Shown here piece by piece: positions 7,891-15,722 of a stretch of DNA of 64,000 bases. Made by a program: the position numbers and the translations under genes. How positions within the stretch are numbered: position 1 is the stretch's first letter; the number at the start of each line of letters is the position of its first letter. A model generated the notes under the pieces. That model had not been told where the DNA came from, did not search any database, and saw only the letters and a program-made list of their open reading frames with translations. Origin of the DNA: Deltaproteobacteria bacterium (GTDB taxonomy: Bacteria > Desulfobacterota > Desulfobulbia > Desulfobulbales > Desulfurivibrionaceae); contig DUZW01000014.1 of assembly GCA_013349295.1 (NCBI GenBank), forward strand, positions 1 to 64,000. The letters are read 5' to 3'.

Positions 7891-8595
7891 TTGAAAGAGA
7901 TTATTGAAAAACTGTACGCTAAAGAGTTGAACCTTATCACGCCCAAACCGGTGGAGCTTAAGGAGACAAGGCGGCCGTTGGCAATAAGAATCAAAGAAAT
8001 AGCCTGGGACAGGCAGACGACTGCGGCTAAAATCGCAATGGTCTCTTTTGTCCTCCTTATTATAAGCTGCGGTGTCTACTACTATAACCTTTTCACGACA
8101 GAATCTTACATGGTTCGTCTTGAGGCGGCGCAGATCGAGGCGGAACTCCAGCGCAGAAAAGACCTCATTCCCGGCCTTGTCAAGGCGGTCAACGATTATA
8201 TGGCATATGAGGGTAAGGTTTTTGTCCATGCGGCAGATGTCCGTAGCGCACTTGGTTCGTTGAAAGAGATGACCACGGCTACTGCGGCGGCGCCCGCTCT
8301 ACCGGCGGACAAGGATCTTGCCAGTTTCAAGGCGGCAATTTCAAAGTTTCAGGCGGTTGCCGAAAACTATCCTGACCTAAAATCCTCGGTGACCTATCAG
8401 CATCTCATGGCCGAGCTTGCCAACACCGAAACAAGACTGGCCCTGGCGCGGGCAAAATACAACATCGCCGCCAATATTTACAATACGAGCATGGAGCTGA
8501 TACCCGGTGTTTTCTTTGGCTACACTCTCGGGTTCAGGCATGCAAAAACCTTTATTGCTGATAAAGAGGTCAAGCTTCCGTCTGCTGTGAAATGA
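7891..8595 (+). CDS. mamQ: MamQ, LemA-family magnetosome protein
   Basis: This 234-residue protein has a basic cytosolic tail, one membrane span at about residues 49-65 and a LemA helical bundle. RRKDLIPGLVKAVNDYMAYE is the core LemA signature, followed by YPDLKSSVTYQHLMAELANT and the closing SMELIPGVFFGYTLGF. Length and order fit MamQ, which is required for magnetosome vesicle formation. It starts with TTG seven bases after mamE, with AGAGGG as a possible ribosome site. The region between the two LemA halves holds an Ala/Pro-rich insert near residues 128-145. Its stop overlaps the next gene by four bases. Confidence 0.88.
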   Translation: MKEIIEKLYAKELNLITPKPVELKETRRPLAIRIKEIAWDRQTTAAKIAMVSFVLLIISCGVYYYNLFTTESYMVRLEAAQIEAELQRRKDLIPGLVKAVNDYMAYEGKVFVHAADVRSALGSLKEMTTATAAAPALPADKDLASFKAAISKFQAVAENYPDLKSSVTYQHLMAELANTETRLALARAKYNIAANIYNTSMELIPGVFFGYTLGFRHAKTFIADKEVKLPSAVK

Positions 8596-9707
8596 AACAA
8601 ATAATCAAGTATCTGTTATTTATAGTTTTTTTGGTGGCAGCCTCATTTGCGGCCAGCAATTATGATCTGTCTGCCATCTTTGCGGCAAAGACAGCTTCGA
8701 TGGCAAAGGGGGCAACGAAGAAGCCTGCTCTCAGCAGCCCCGGCATTGCGAAAAAAAGATCTGCCCTGTTAAGCGGGCTTTCCGGACAGGCAGAGATTGA
8801 TTACAGCCCGTTGTACAACCTGACCGTAGCCGCAGCGGATGATCAAATCTTGGTGTGGAAACTGCCGGATACCGTTGCCCAGCAGGAGATCAACAGCGGT
8901 GAAGGCTTTCAGGCGTTGACGCTTCGTTTTATTCCGACAACCTCCCTGGTGGTGGTCGGCGGAATGACCAAAGCATATGCTGGAAGCATCCGTTTTTTTG
9001 ACGCGGCGACCGGCAACCCGCAGATACAGATTGATGAGCCTGAACCGATCCTGTATCTCGATCCGCACCCGGCCGGAAGGTATTTGCTTGCGACCTGCGA
9101 AACATACATCAAAGTGCTGGACATGAAAAACGGGAATACCGTTGCCATCATGCAGAAAAGCACCCCGACTGCCAGAGGGTATTATTACGGCAACGGACAG
9201 TATGTGTTGCAGTCCGACACTCTGGCGCTGTTTGATCTGAAAAAGCGGAGCGTGGTCGCCCCGCTTGATGCTGCCAAACCGCTTCTTTTCAAGAAGGGGC
9301 TTGATGGAGTAACCTTTTCCTGGGTTTCGGCAGAGGGTGTCACTGTGGTACCGGCAGCCGGTGGCGGCAAAAAGTTTTATCCCCTGGATACCAATGGAAT
9401 AAGCGCCTTTGATATTGAAGCAAACGGTGCCTGGGGAATATTCTTGCTTGATACGCAAAAGCTGGCGGTGATTGACCTTGCCGCCGGAAAGATCGTCAGG
9501 ACGATTGAGACAACCCTGCCGGTCGCGGATGTCACTTTTAGCGCGGATGGATCAAGTGTGTATTTGCAGCATCCGAGTGGCTCTATCTCTGTTTACGACA
9601 TTGGCCTGCGTAACATAATCAAAGGAATGCAGGTTGATCTTGCCAAGCTGTTTGGCGCCATGAAGAGTAAATTCGGACCGGCAGCAAAGCCGGAAACGAA
9701 ACAATAG
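8592..9707 (+). CDS. membrane-anchored or secreted WD40-like beta-propeller protein
   Basis: This 371-residue protein begins with a signal peptide or anchor (residues 5-21) and then a series of beta-rich repeats typical of a WD40 or YVTN propeller. Examples are LYNLTVAAADDQILVWKLPD, GSIRFFDAATGNPQIQI, KVLDMKNGNTVAIM, LAVIDLAAGKIVRTI and FSADGSSVYLQHPSG. About six to seven blades can be counted. It overlaps mamQ by four bases and lies eight bases before the J-domain gene, so it is in the mam operon. Propellers usually act as protein-binding platforms, and a periplasmic or magnetosome-lumen location is inferred. I cannot assign a Mad name. Confidence 0.75.
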   Translation: MKQIIKYLLFIVFLVAASFAASNYDLSAIFAAKTASMAKGATKKPALSSPGIAKKRSALLSGLSGQAEIDYSPLYNLTVAAADDQILVWKLPDTVAQQEINSGEGFQALTLRFIPTTSLVVVGGMTKAYAGSIRFFDAATGNPQIQIDEPEPILYLDPHPAGRYLLATCETYIKVLDMKNGNTVAIMQKSTPTARGYYYGNGQYVLQSDTLALFDLKKRSVVAPLDAAKPLLFKKGLDGVTFSWVSAEGVTVVPAAGGGKKFYPLDTNGISAFDIEANGAWGIFLLDTQKLAVIDLAAGKIVRTIETTLPVADVTFSADGSSVYLQHPSGSISVYDIGLRNIIKGMQVDLAKLFGAMKSKFGPAAKPETKQ

Positions 9708-9715
9708 AAGGGCTT

Positions 9716-10600
9716 ATGCTCTACAGGTTTATCAGCTCAAACTACACCGACATCTTTGCCTATGCCTCGGCGGTGGTTGCGGCTCTCTGGTTGTATGCGG
9801 TGCGCCAGCAGCTTGCGCAGATGCCCGCATTTGTGGCTGGTTATCTGACCGCCGTGCCGCCTGAGTATGGCATTGCGGTTGCCTCCTTTGCCGGGGCGCT
9901 GCTGCTTGGCAAATATATTTGCCAGGATGGAACTGCGCAGATTATTGATACGATTAACGAAGAAAAAGCCAGCCTGGAAAGGGTTGTCAAAAAACGTAAT
10001 TTGACGGTTACGGAATTAAAAGAAAAAGCGGCGGCCCTTGCCTCGGATATTAGCGTACTGCACAACCGGATCAAGGATATGGAGGAAAATTCTCCAAAAG
10101 CTCAGTTGAGCAGCCTACGGATAAAAATGCGTACCGCCGAAGAAGACAGCAAGTCGGCATTGTCGGTTCTGCTGAAAAATCTTCAGACCCGGCTGGCAAT
10201 GATCATGGATGTTAATGATTCCCAGCTGCTTTTCGCCGCAGACGTTTTGCGCCAGGAGATTGATCTGATCGAAAACGAAATCAAGCGGGGCGAACGTACC
10301 TATTACGAATTGTGCTTGAAGATTGTCGACATCAACGAGAAAATCTTCGAATTGAAAGAGATCGCTCTTGCCGTAAAGGTTGAGAGCAAGGCCTCTGATG
10401 GCACGGCTGTTGAGGCCTGGCTTAATTTTATCCGGGTTAACGATAATGATGATCAGGATGCGGTTGATCGCTCATTCAAATTTTTCAAGGTTGCCTTTCA
10501 TCCGGACAGATTTCCTTCAGATTCGCTTAAGGCCGAAGCAACCAAGTATTTTCAGCATAGCATCAACATGCACAACAACATAAAGAAGATGGATAACTGA
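9716..10600 (+). CDS. membrane protein with coiled coil and C-terminal J-domain
   Basis: This 294-residue protein has two N-terminal membrane helices (about 10-30 and 45-63), a long coiled coil (about 80-215) and a C-terminal segment carrying the DnaJ signature His-Pro-Asp at 262-264 in KVAFHPDRFPSD, followed by a helix with YFQHSINMHNNIKK. That resembles helices II and III of a J-domain, which stimulates Hsp70 ATPases. The J-domain is at the C-terminus and appears short, so it may be divergent. It sits between the propeller protein and TauE in the mam operon, which suggests recruitment of DnaK to the magnetosome membrane. That role is inferred. Confidence 0.7.
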   Translation: MLYRFISSNYTDIFAYASAVVAALWLYAVRQQLAQMPAFVAGYLTAVPPEYGIAVASFAGALLLGKYICQDGTAQIIDTINEEKASLERVVKKRNLTVTELKEKAAALASDISVLHNRIKDMEENSPKAQLSSLRIKMRTAEEDSKSALSVLLKNLQTRLAMIMDVNDSQLLFAADVLRQEIDLIENEIKRGERTYYELCLKIVDINEKIFELKEIALAVKVESKASDGTAVEAWLNFIRVNDNDDQDAVDRSFKFFKVAFHPDRFPSDSLKAEATKYFQHSINMHNNIKKMDN

Positions 10601-10605
10601 GTTTT

Positions 10606-11508
10606 ATGAAAAAATATATTATCTCTTTATTCATCTTGCTCGTGTTTGCCAGCAGCGCTTATGCCGGGCCGGTGGCCTTTGACGGCCATGCGGTGGTTGC
10701 CGATCTGCCAGAGGCGTTGCTGCTGATCATCTTCGGTTGCGCGGTCGGTTTGATCGGCACGCTGATCGGAGCTGGCGGCGGCTTTATTCATGTGCCGGTG
10801 CTGATGGTGTTTTTCGGCTTTTCTCCGCAAATGGCCATCGGCACCTCGATAACTGCCGTGTTCATGAACGCGCTTTCCGGAACCTTATCCTATGTCACCC
10901 ACAAAAGAATCGACTACGAGCTCGGCATCAAGTTTGCCACGGTAGCGGTTCCCGGCGTTATCATCGGTGCCATTATTTCCCAGAATTTCACCTTTACCAG
11001 TTTTTCGATTCTATTCAGTATTATCCTGATTACTCTTTCTCTGCACTTTTTCGCGGAACAGGATATCACCATTGTTCAGACAAGGGCACTGGAATCTCCG
11101 AAAGAGCGCCAACTGTACGATTCTGATGGCGAACTGCATTCCTATGCGCCAGATATGGGCATCGGAATGGCTGGGAGTTTTTTCATCGGGATATTTTCCG
11201 GTCTGTTCGGGATTGGCGGTGGCATCCTCCATGTGCCTCTGATGTGCTCAGTGCTTGGCATGCCGGTTCATGTTGTTACGGCGACTTCACATTTCATCCT
11301 TGCCATTACAAGTTTCATTGCCGTAATCATCTTTACCGGAATGCATGAGATTGATTTTGACTTTGCCGTTTTAATCGGCATCGGCGCTATTCTCGGGGCA
11401 TATTTTGGCGCATATATTTCGCTTAAAACCAGCCCTCGTTTAATCAAGGTGTTAATTGCGATCTGTTTGTTGCTGCTCGCCCTAAAACTGATCAGCGGTG
11501 TGATGTAG
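10606..11508 (+). CDS. TauE/SafE-family membrane transporter of the magnetosome cluster
   Basis: This 300-residue protein has a cleavable-looking signal (ending SSAYA) and about eight membrane helices in the two TauE/SafE repeats. The repeats are marked by GTLIGAGGGFIHVPVLMVF and GLFGIGGGILHVPLMCSVLG. The family exports sulfite or organosulfonates. In alphaproteobacterial magnetosomes MamO carries a TauE-like membrane domain fused to a dead protease; in Desulfobacterota clusters it occurs free-standing, as here. The substrate in magnetosomes is unknown. It begins five bases after the J-domain gene and ends the first operon, followed by a 141-base gap with a hairpin. Confidence 0.82.
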   Translation: MKKYIISLFILLVFASSAYAGPVAFDGHAVVADLPEALLLIIFGCAVGLIGTLIGAGGGFIHVPVLMVFFGFSPQMAIGTSITAVFMNALSGTLSYVTHKRIDYELGIKFATVAVPGVIIGAIISQNFTFTSFSILFSIILITLSLHFFAEQDITIVQTRALESPKERQLYDSDGELHSYAPDMGIGMAGSFFIGIFSGLFGIGGGILHVPLMCSVLGMPVHVVTATSHFILAITSFIAVIIFTGMHEIDFDFAVLIGIGAILGAYFGAYISLKTSPRLIKVLIAICLLLLALKLISGVM

Positions 11509-11514
11509 TCACTT

Positions 11515-11568
11515 TAGGGGCCGTTAATAAATAATCTATACTTTTTATCCATTCCTTTACGGCCCCTT
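11515..11568. repeat. inverted repeat after tauE, same family as 58056-58110
   Basis: AGGGGCCGTTA at 11516-11526 pairs with TTACGGCCCCTTA at 11557-11569 around a 30-base AT-rich loop. A closely related stem (AAGGGGCCGTAACG with AACGGCCCCTAA) occurs at 58056-58110 in the core chromosome. Neither has a T-run, so a REP-like or processing element is more likely than a simple terminator. Confidence 0.55.
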
Positions 11569-11649
11569 ATGCCGTTCATGAGACTAAAAAGTATGATTTT
11601 TTGTTTGAACAACGGCTTATTTCAATGAGAGAAGGGAGGGGACAAAGCC

Positions 11650-12744
11650 ATGGGAAGTGATTCAATCTTGCTGAATGCGATTACCAAGATGTTGAATGTC
11701 GGTGGCTCGGCTATTGTTGCCGCCTACGATATCGGTGCCGATACGTTTAACGCCGCCATATCGACAGTTTCTCCCGGGGAAAAGATACAACTCCGGGTCA
11801 AAGTCAAGGAAACCGAAAGAAAGGTTCAGTCCCTCTATGCAGAACTCGGCAAGTTGTCGGCAAAATACGACGATCCGGTTGAGGCGATGTCCTCGGAAGC
11901 GGTTGTCGCCATTGTTGGCAATATCAAAGAGCTCAACAAAGACATTGAAGCGATAAAGCAACGGATCATTGAGATTGAAACCACAAAACCGGAGCAGGCA
12001 AAGCCGGCTGCGAAAAGTGCCCCGATGGATACCCGCGCGGTGGTTTCGTTTTTCGGCAAGGCGATCTCCAACTCGATGGCCGCTTATCTGCCGAGTGAAC
12101 GAAAAGCCTTTGAGCAAAAAATTGCCGAACATGAGAAGAATATCCATTCATTATATGGCGAACTCGGCAAAGTCACGGTAGGTTTCGAGGATCCTGCTGA
12201 GGCTCTTCATGCAGAGCCGACAAAAGATATTATTGCCAGGATCAATGTGCAAAAAGACGCAGTTGAGACACTGAAGGCAAAGATTGCCGCACTTTCGCCT
12301 GTGGAGAAAGCGCCAGTAAAAGCGAAAAGCGGTGCCGCACCCGTACAGAAGACGGCTGTGCCTGAAACGGCCGAAGAAGATGAAGAGAGTCTGCCGCCAT
12401 CACCGGTTTGGCCTGAAGCCGCTGAGGAGGTTGATGCACCTGAGATCGTTGCTGATAGTGAAGATTCTGCTGAAGTGCCTGAGCAGGCTGAGCAATCCGA
12501 GGTGGTTGAATCAGTGGAAACCGTGGCTACCGCCGGTGAAGAAGAATCTGTTGAGAAGCCAAGTGAAACCAGCAACGGGCTGAACATTGGTGTTGGGGGT
12601 CAGCAAGAAGCTCAGGAAAAAAATCCAGAAAAAAAAGCAGCGAAGAAACGTGCCGCGCCAAAGAGTAAAGCTGCCTCGGCAACCTCTGGAAATCTCGAGC
12701 CCAAGCCAAAACGGGTACGGGCAAAAAAAACTGTGGATAGCTGA
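11650..12744 (+). CDS. two-repeat helical protein with acidic segment and basic tail, magnetosome cluster
   Basis: This 364-residue protein contains two copies of a helical unit with the motif SLYxELGK: SLYAELGKLSAKYDDPVEAM near residue 60 and SLYGELGKVTVGFEDPAEAL near residue 166. The start (NVGGSAIVAAYDIGADTF) and the LY motif recur in the HEAT-repeat protein at 22296-23948 (GTAVVVSFDTGAK, then KLYYEIGRAS). Residues 235-310 are Glu-rich, and the last 40 are Lys/Ala/Pro-rich like a histone H1 tail. A GAGAAGGGAGGGG ribosome site precedes the ATG. Its TGA overlaps the Rieske ATG by one base (TGATG), coupling it to the bc complex. Function unknown. Confidence 0.75.
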   Translation: MGSDSILLNAITKMLNVGGSAIVAAYDIGADTFNAAISTVSPGEKIQLRVKVKETERKVQSLYAELGKLSAKYDDPVEAMSSEAVVAIVGNIKELNKDIEAIKQRIIEIETTKPEQAKPAAKSAPMDTRAVVSFFGKAISNSMAAYLPSERKAFEQKIAEHEKNIHSLYGELGKVTVGFEDPAEALHAEPTKDIIARINVQKDAVETLKAKIAALSPVEKAPVKAKSGAAPVQKTAVPETAEEDEESLPPSPVWPEAAEEVDAPEIVADSEDSAEVPEQAEQSEVVESVETVATAGEEESVEKPSETSNGLNIGVGGQQEAQEKNPEKKAAKKRAAPKSKAASATSGNLEPKPKRVRAKKTVDS

Positions 12745-13193
12745 TGGATCCGGATAATTCCATATTGGATGACAGCAAACGCAAATTTATCAGCACCTGT
12801 CTTGGTGGTTTGGCCATCCTTGCCGTTACCGGCGGGGCTGTGGTTACCTCTTCGATTTTTCGTTATTATCTGATACCAAGACCAACCACTGACAACAAGG
12901 GTAAGATCACCATCCCGGTCAAAGATCTTGCCGCAGGTGCTGCAAAATTTTTCGAATACAACGGCTATGCCGCCGTGCTCGTAAAAAAAATGGATGGCAG
13001 ACTGGCCGTCCTTTCCGCTGTCTGCACTCACCTCGGTTGTATTGTTCAGTGGGATGCAAAGCGGCAGGAATTTATCTGTCCCTGTCATGCCGGTTATTTC
13101 ACTCCTGATGGCGAAGTCATCTCTGGCCCGCCACCAAGCCCCTTGGACAGGCTGCCCTTCAACGTCGCCAATGGCATAGTCACAATCGGCTAA
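12744..13193 (+). CDS. Rieske iron-sulfur protein of a cytochrome bc complex
   Basis: This 149-residue protein has an N-terminal anchor (about 18-36) and a Rieske domain with both cluster boxes: CTHLGC at 94-99 and CPCHAGYF at 112-119, followed by the GPPPSPLDRLPF proline loop. It carries the 2Fe-2S centre that takes electrons from quinol. The start is translationally coupled to the preceding magnetosome gene (TGATG). Cytochrome b follows, separated by 188 bases holding an inverted-repeat element. The length is typical of short bacterial Rieske subunits. It could serve respiration, magnetosome iron redox, or both. Confidence 0.92.
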   Translation: MDPDNSILDDSKRKFISTCLGGLAILAVTGGAVVTSSIFRYYLIPRPTTDNKGKITIPVKDLAAGAAKFFEYNGYAAVLVKKMDGRLAVLSAVCTHLGCIVQWDAKRQEFICPCHAGYFTPDGEVISGPPPSPLDRLPFNVANGIVTIG

Positions 13194-13244
13194 AGATGAG
13201 TAATCGTTTACCCGGAACGGAAAAACGTTGTTAAAACTCGGCAT

Positions 13245-13352
13245 GTAACCGTTCAGCAGCATCACATCTGGCTTTGTCATCGGCCTACACATGTGGACCT
13301 AGCACACTTTGCAGGCCTCTTCCGCGCATCTGCGGCAATGCTGAACGGTTAC
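13245..13352. repeat. inverted-repeat element between the Rieske and cytochrome b genes
   Basis: A 14-base perfect inverted repeat, GTAACCGTTCAGCA at 13245-13258 and its complement at 13339-13352, bounds a 108-base non-coding segment. The interior holds shorter self-complementary stretches such as GCGCATCTGCGG. This looks like a MITE or REP-type insertion splitting the Rieske-cytochrome b intergenic region, or a strong attenuating stem. Confidence 0.55.
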
Positions 13353-13381
13353 AAATGACATGATACCACAAAGGTCTTGCT

Positions 13382-14488
13382 TTGATATACCTGTTAAAGC
13401 ACATATACGAATGGATTGACGTCCGTCTCGGTGTGCATGAGATAATCAACAAAAAGCGCACCAGCTACCTCATGCCGCGCAACATCAATGCCTGGTATTC
13501 GCTTGGCAGCGTGCTGTTGGTGAGCTTTGTCTTGCAGATCACCTCCGGTCTGCTGCTCATGCTTTACTATGTCCCTGACGTTGACAAGGCCTTTGCCAGC
13601 GTCTCTTTCATTATGAACGAAATCCCCCTTGGCCGGTTGGTCCGCCTTTTGCACGCCGTTGGTTCCAGCATGATGATCCTGGTCCTGCTGATGCACATGC
13701 TTTCGGTACTCTTCATGGGGAGTTACAAAAGCCCCCGCGAATTCCACTGGCTTACCGGTTTCACCCTGTTGCTCCTGGCCATGGGGATCTCGCTTACCGG
13801 CTATCTGCTCCCTTGGAATCAGCTTTCTTTCTGGGCCACCACCGTGGCCACCGACACTGGCAATGCAATCCCGCTGGTTGGCGAGTACCTTGTCGAGTTG
13901 CTTCGCGGCGGCCATCAGGTTGGCCATCATACCCTTGGCCGCTTCTATACCCTGCATGTCGGCATAATTCCGGCAACCATGGCGGTTCTCATTATCATCC
14001 ACATCCTGCTTGTCCAGCGAACCGGCATCTCCACCCCGCCATTTGGTCTTGAAGATACCACCAACAAGTGGAAAGATGATAAATTCGTCTACGAAGAACA
14101 CCCCGACGGCATCCCGTTTTTCCCCAATTTTCTGCTCCAGGATTTGATTTCCATCTCGCTTTATCTTGCCTTTTTTATGACCTTTGTCTTCTTTTTCCCC
14201 AACCTGTTTATCCCAGCGGCCGCATACATGCCGGCTAATCCTCTGGTTACGCCGTCCCACATCAAGCCTGAATGGTATTTTCTTGCCAACTACCAGACAT
14301 TAAAGCTTTTCCCCAGCGAAATAATCGGGATCACCATCCAGCTGGCGGGCATATTCTTTCTGGCGATGCTTCCCTTTTTTGACCAGGGAGCCGAAAAACA
14401 CCCGCTCAAGCGGCCAGTGTTTACCTGCACAGCCATAAGCGTCATCTTGATTTGGGTAGGTTTCACCATTTGGGGACTATACTCATGA
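13382..14488 (+). CDS. cytochrome b subunit of a bc-type quinol oxidoreductase
   Basis: This 368-residue protein has eight membrane helices and both heme-ligand histidine pairs: LLHAVGSS and LLMHMLSV in TM2, then YTLHVGIIP and IIHILLV in TM4. The quinol-site motif PEWYF occurs at about residue 300. This is a full-length fused cytochrome b covering both the b6-like and subunit-IV-like parts. It oxidises quinol and bifurcates electrons to the Rieske protein and the low-potential hemes. The start is TTG at 13382 after an AAAGG site. The stop overlaps the next start in ATGA fashion. Confidence 0.9.
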   Translation: MIYLLKHIYEWIDVRLGVHEIINKKRTSYLMPRNINAWYSLGSVLLVSFVLQITSGLLLMLYYVPDVDKAFASVSFIMNEIPLGRLVRLLHAVGSSMMILVLLMHMLSVLFMGSYKSPREFHWLTGFTLLLLAMGISLTGYLLPWNQLSFWATTVATDTGNAIPLVGEYLVELLRGGHQVGHHTLGRFYTLHVGIIPATMAVLIIIHILLVQRTGISTPPFGLEDTTNKWKDDKFVYEEHPDGIPFFPNFLLQDLISISLYLAFFMTFVFFFPNLFIPAAAYMPANPLVTPSHIKPEWYFLANYQTLKLFPSEIIGITIQLAGIFFLAMLPFFDQGAEKHPLKRPVFTCTAISVILIWVGFTIWGLYS

Positions 14489-15258
14489 GATGCTTGGGAG
14501 TAATACTGCTGGCGCTCGGCATCCTTATCACGTCGCAGGCAGACGCGGCCGTAAAACCGGTTATCGTCTGTATTCAGTGCCACATCGCACAGCCGACCAA
14601 GTTCAGCCAACCGGTCAAGCTCTGGGAAACCAGTATTCATGCCGAACATGGTGTCGGCTGCAACGCTTGTCATGGTGGCGACCCCATGGACTCAGCCCAG
14701 GCCATGAGCCCGGCAAGAGGCTTTCGCGGCGTACCGATCCCCACCGCTATCCCTGCGCTCTGCGGCGGCTGCCATGTGGGGGTTACAAAACATTACACCG
14801 ACAGCGCCCACGGCAGAACCCTTGGCAAGGGTGGCCCAACCTGCGTCACCTGCCACGGCAGCCACGACATCCAAAAAGCATCGCTTGATCTCATCAGCAA
14901 AAAGAAATGCTCGACCTGTCACACCCCGGAAAAAGCCTGGCTGATCAGAAGCACGATGCTGAAACGAGACACCATGCTCAATGCCATTGAAAAGAAAATC
15001 AAGACCCTCAGGAGCCAGGGTGTGGAAACAGACCAGCTGGAAAAACGGCTCTTCTCGCTGCGCAACCGCTTCCATGCCATGTTCCACAGCCTTGACATCA
15101 AACTGATTCTCCAGGAATCTGAGCATATCCAGGCAGCACTTGAAAAAACCAGTGGTGCGGGTGGGGTTGGCACAGGGCCGTTGACCGGAGTAGTTGCGGT
15201 TGGTTGGGCGCTCATTGCGGCTTTGCTATTTTACTTGATCAAGAAAAATCTGGATTGA
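14485..15258 (+). CDS. five-heme c-type cytochrome with C-terminal membrane anchor
   Basis: This 257-residue protein has a signal peptide (cleavage near SQADA) and five CxxCH heme sites in order: CIQCH, CNACH, CGGCH, CVTCH and CSTCH. A helical region follows (about 140-225), then a single C-terminal membrane span (VGWALIAALLFYLI). It replaces cytochrome c1 as the periplasmic electron acceptor of the complex, as in other Desulfobacterota bc complexes with multiheme subunits. The ATG overlaps the cytochrome b stop. The Rieske-cyt b-multiheme c order is complete, so this is a functional unit rather than a remnant. Confidence 0.9.
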   Translation: MRCLGVILLALGILITSQADAAVKPVIVCIQCHIAQPTKFSQPVKLWETSIHAEHGVGCNACHGGDPMDSAQAMSPARGFRGVPIPTAIPALCGGCHVGVTKHYTDSAHGRTLGKGGPTCVTCHGSHDIQKASLDLISKKKCSTCHTPEKAWLIRSTMLKRDTMLNAIEKKIKTLRSQGVETDQLEKRLFSLRNRFHAMFHSLDIKLILQESEHIQAALEKTSGAGGVGTGPLTGVVAVGWALIAALLFYLIKKNLD

Positions 15259-15299
15259 GCAGAATATTGGCCGTCCCTCTTGATGCCGGAATTGTCCTG

Positions 15300-15332
<33 letters not shown>

Positions 15333-15423
15333 TGATTTGACTATTATGCTATGAAATAGCTATGAATACGTGCTAAAATTTTTACAGTTATAAATAATAT
15401 TACCATCAGGGAGGCGATACCGT

Positions 15424-15666
15424 ATGCTACCAGTAGAAGAGTGTCCATTTGTAATAACCGTAGCTGGCCATAATGCACATCATGGTATGGCGCATCATGG
15501 TATTGGATACAAAGCGGCTTCTTGCGGCAAGGCAATCGGGACGGGCAAGGGCCTTTGCTTAGGTCTTGGCCTCGGCTTAGGGATTTGGGGGCCGATCGCC
15601 CTGGTCGGGATTGGCATTGCCGGAGGATATTATTATTGGAAAAAAGCCTCTGATATGCTGGATTAA
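15424..15666 (+). CDS. small Mms6/MamG-like protein with Leu-Gly repeat
   Basis: This 80-residue protein has a His/Cys-rich N-terminus (CPFVITVAGHNAHHGMAHHG), then GTGKGLCLGLGLGLGIWGP, a membrane helix (IALVGIGIAGGYYYW) and a short charged tail (KKASDMLD). The GKGLxLGLGLGLGxWGP stretch followed by a TM and KxxD closely matches the diagnostic region of alphaproteobacterial Mms6 (and the LG repeats of MamD and MamG), proteins that bind crystals and shape them. The long acidic Mms6 C-terminus is missing. The ATG follows a GGGAGG ribosome site. A relative without a strict LG repeat lies at 32140-32433. Identity with Mms6 by descent is not proven. Confidence 0.75.
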   Translation: MLPVEECPFVITVAGHNAHHGMAHHGIGYKAASCGKAIGTGKGLCLGLGLGLGIWGPIALVGIGIAGGYYYWKKASDMLD

Positions 15667-15722
15667 CAGTAAATTATTGCCTGGCCGTTTATGGCCACTT
15701 TGAAAAATGGGAGAATCTGAAA

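Noticed and set aside
13394-14260. Long minus-strand frame opposite cytochrome b
   Set aside because: It is a mirror frame of a well-supported membrane protein gene and has no recognisable domain.
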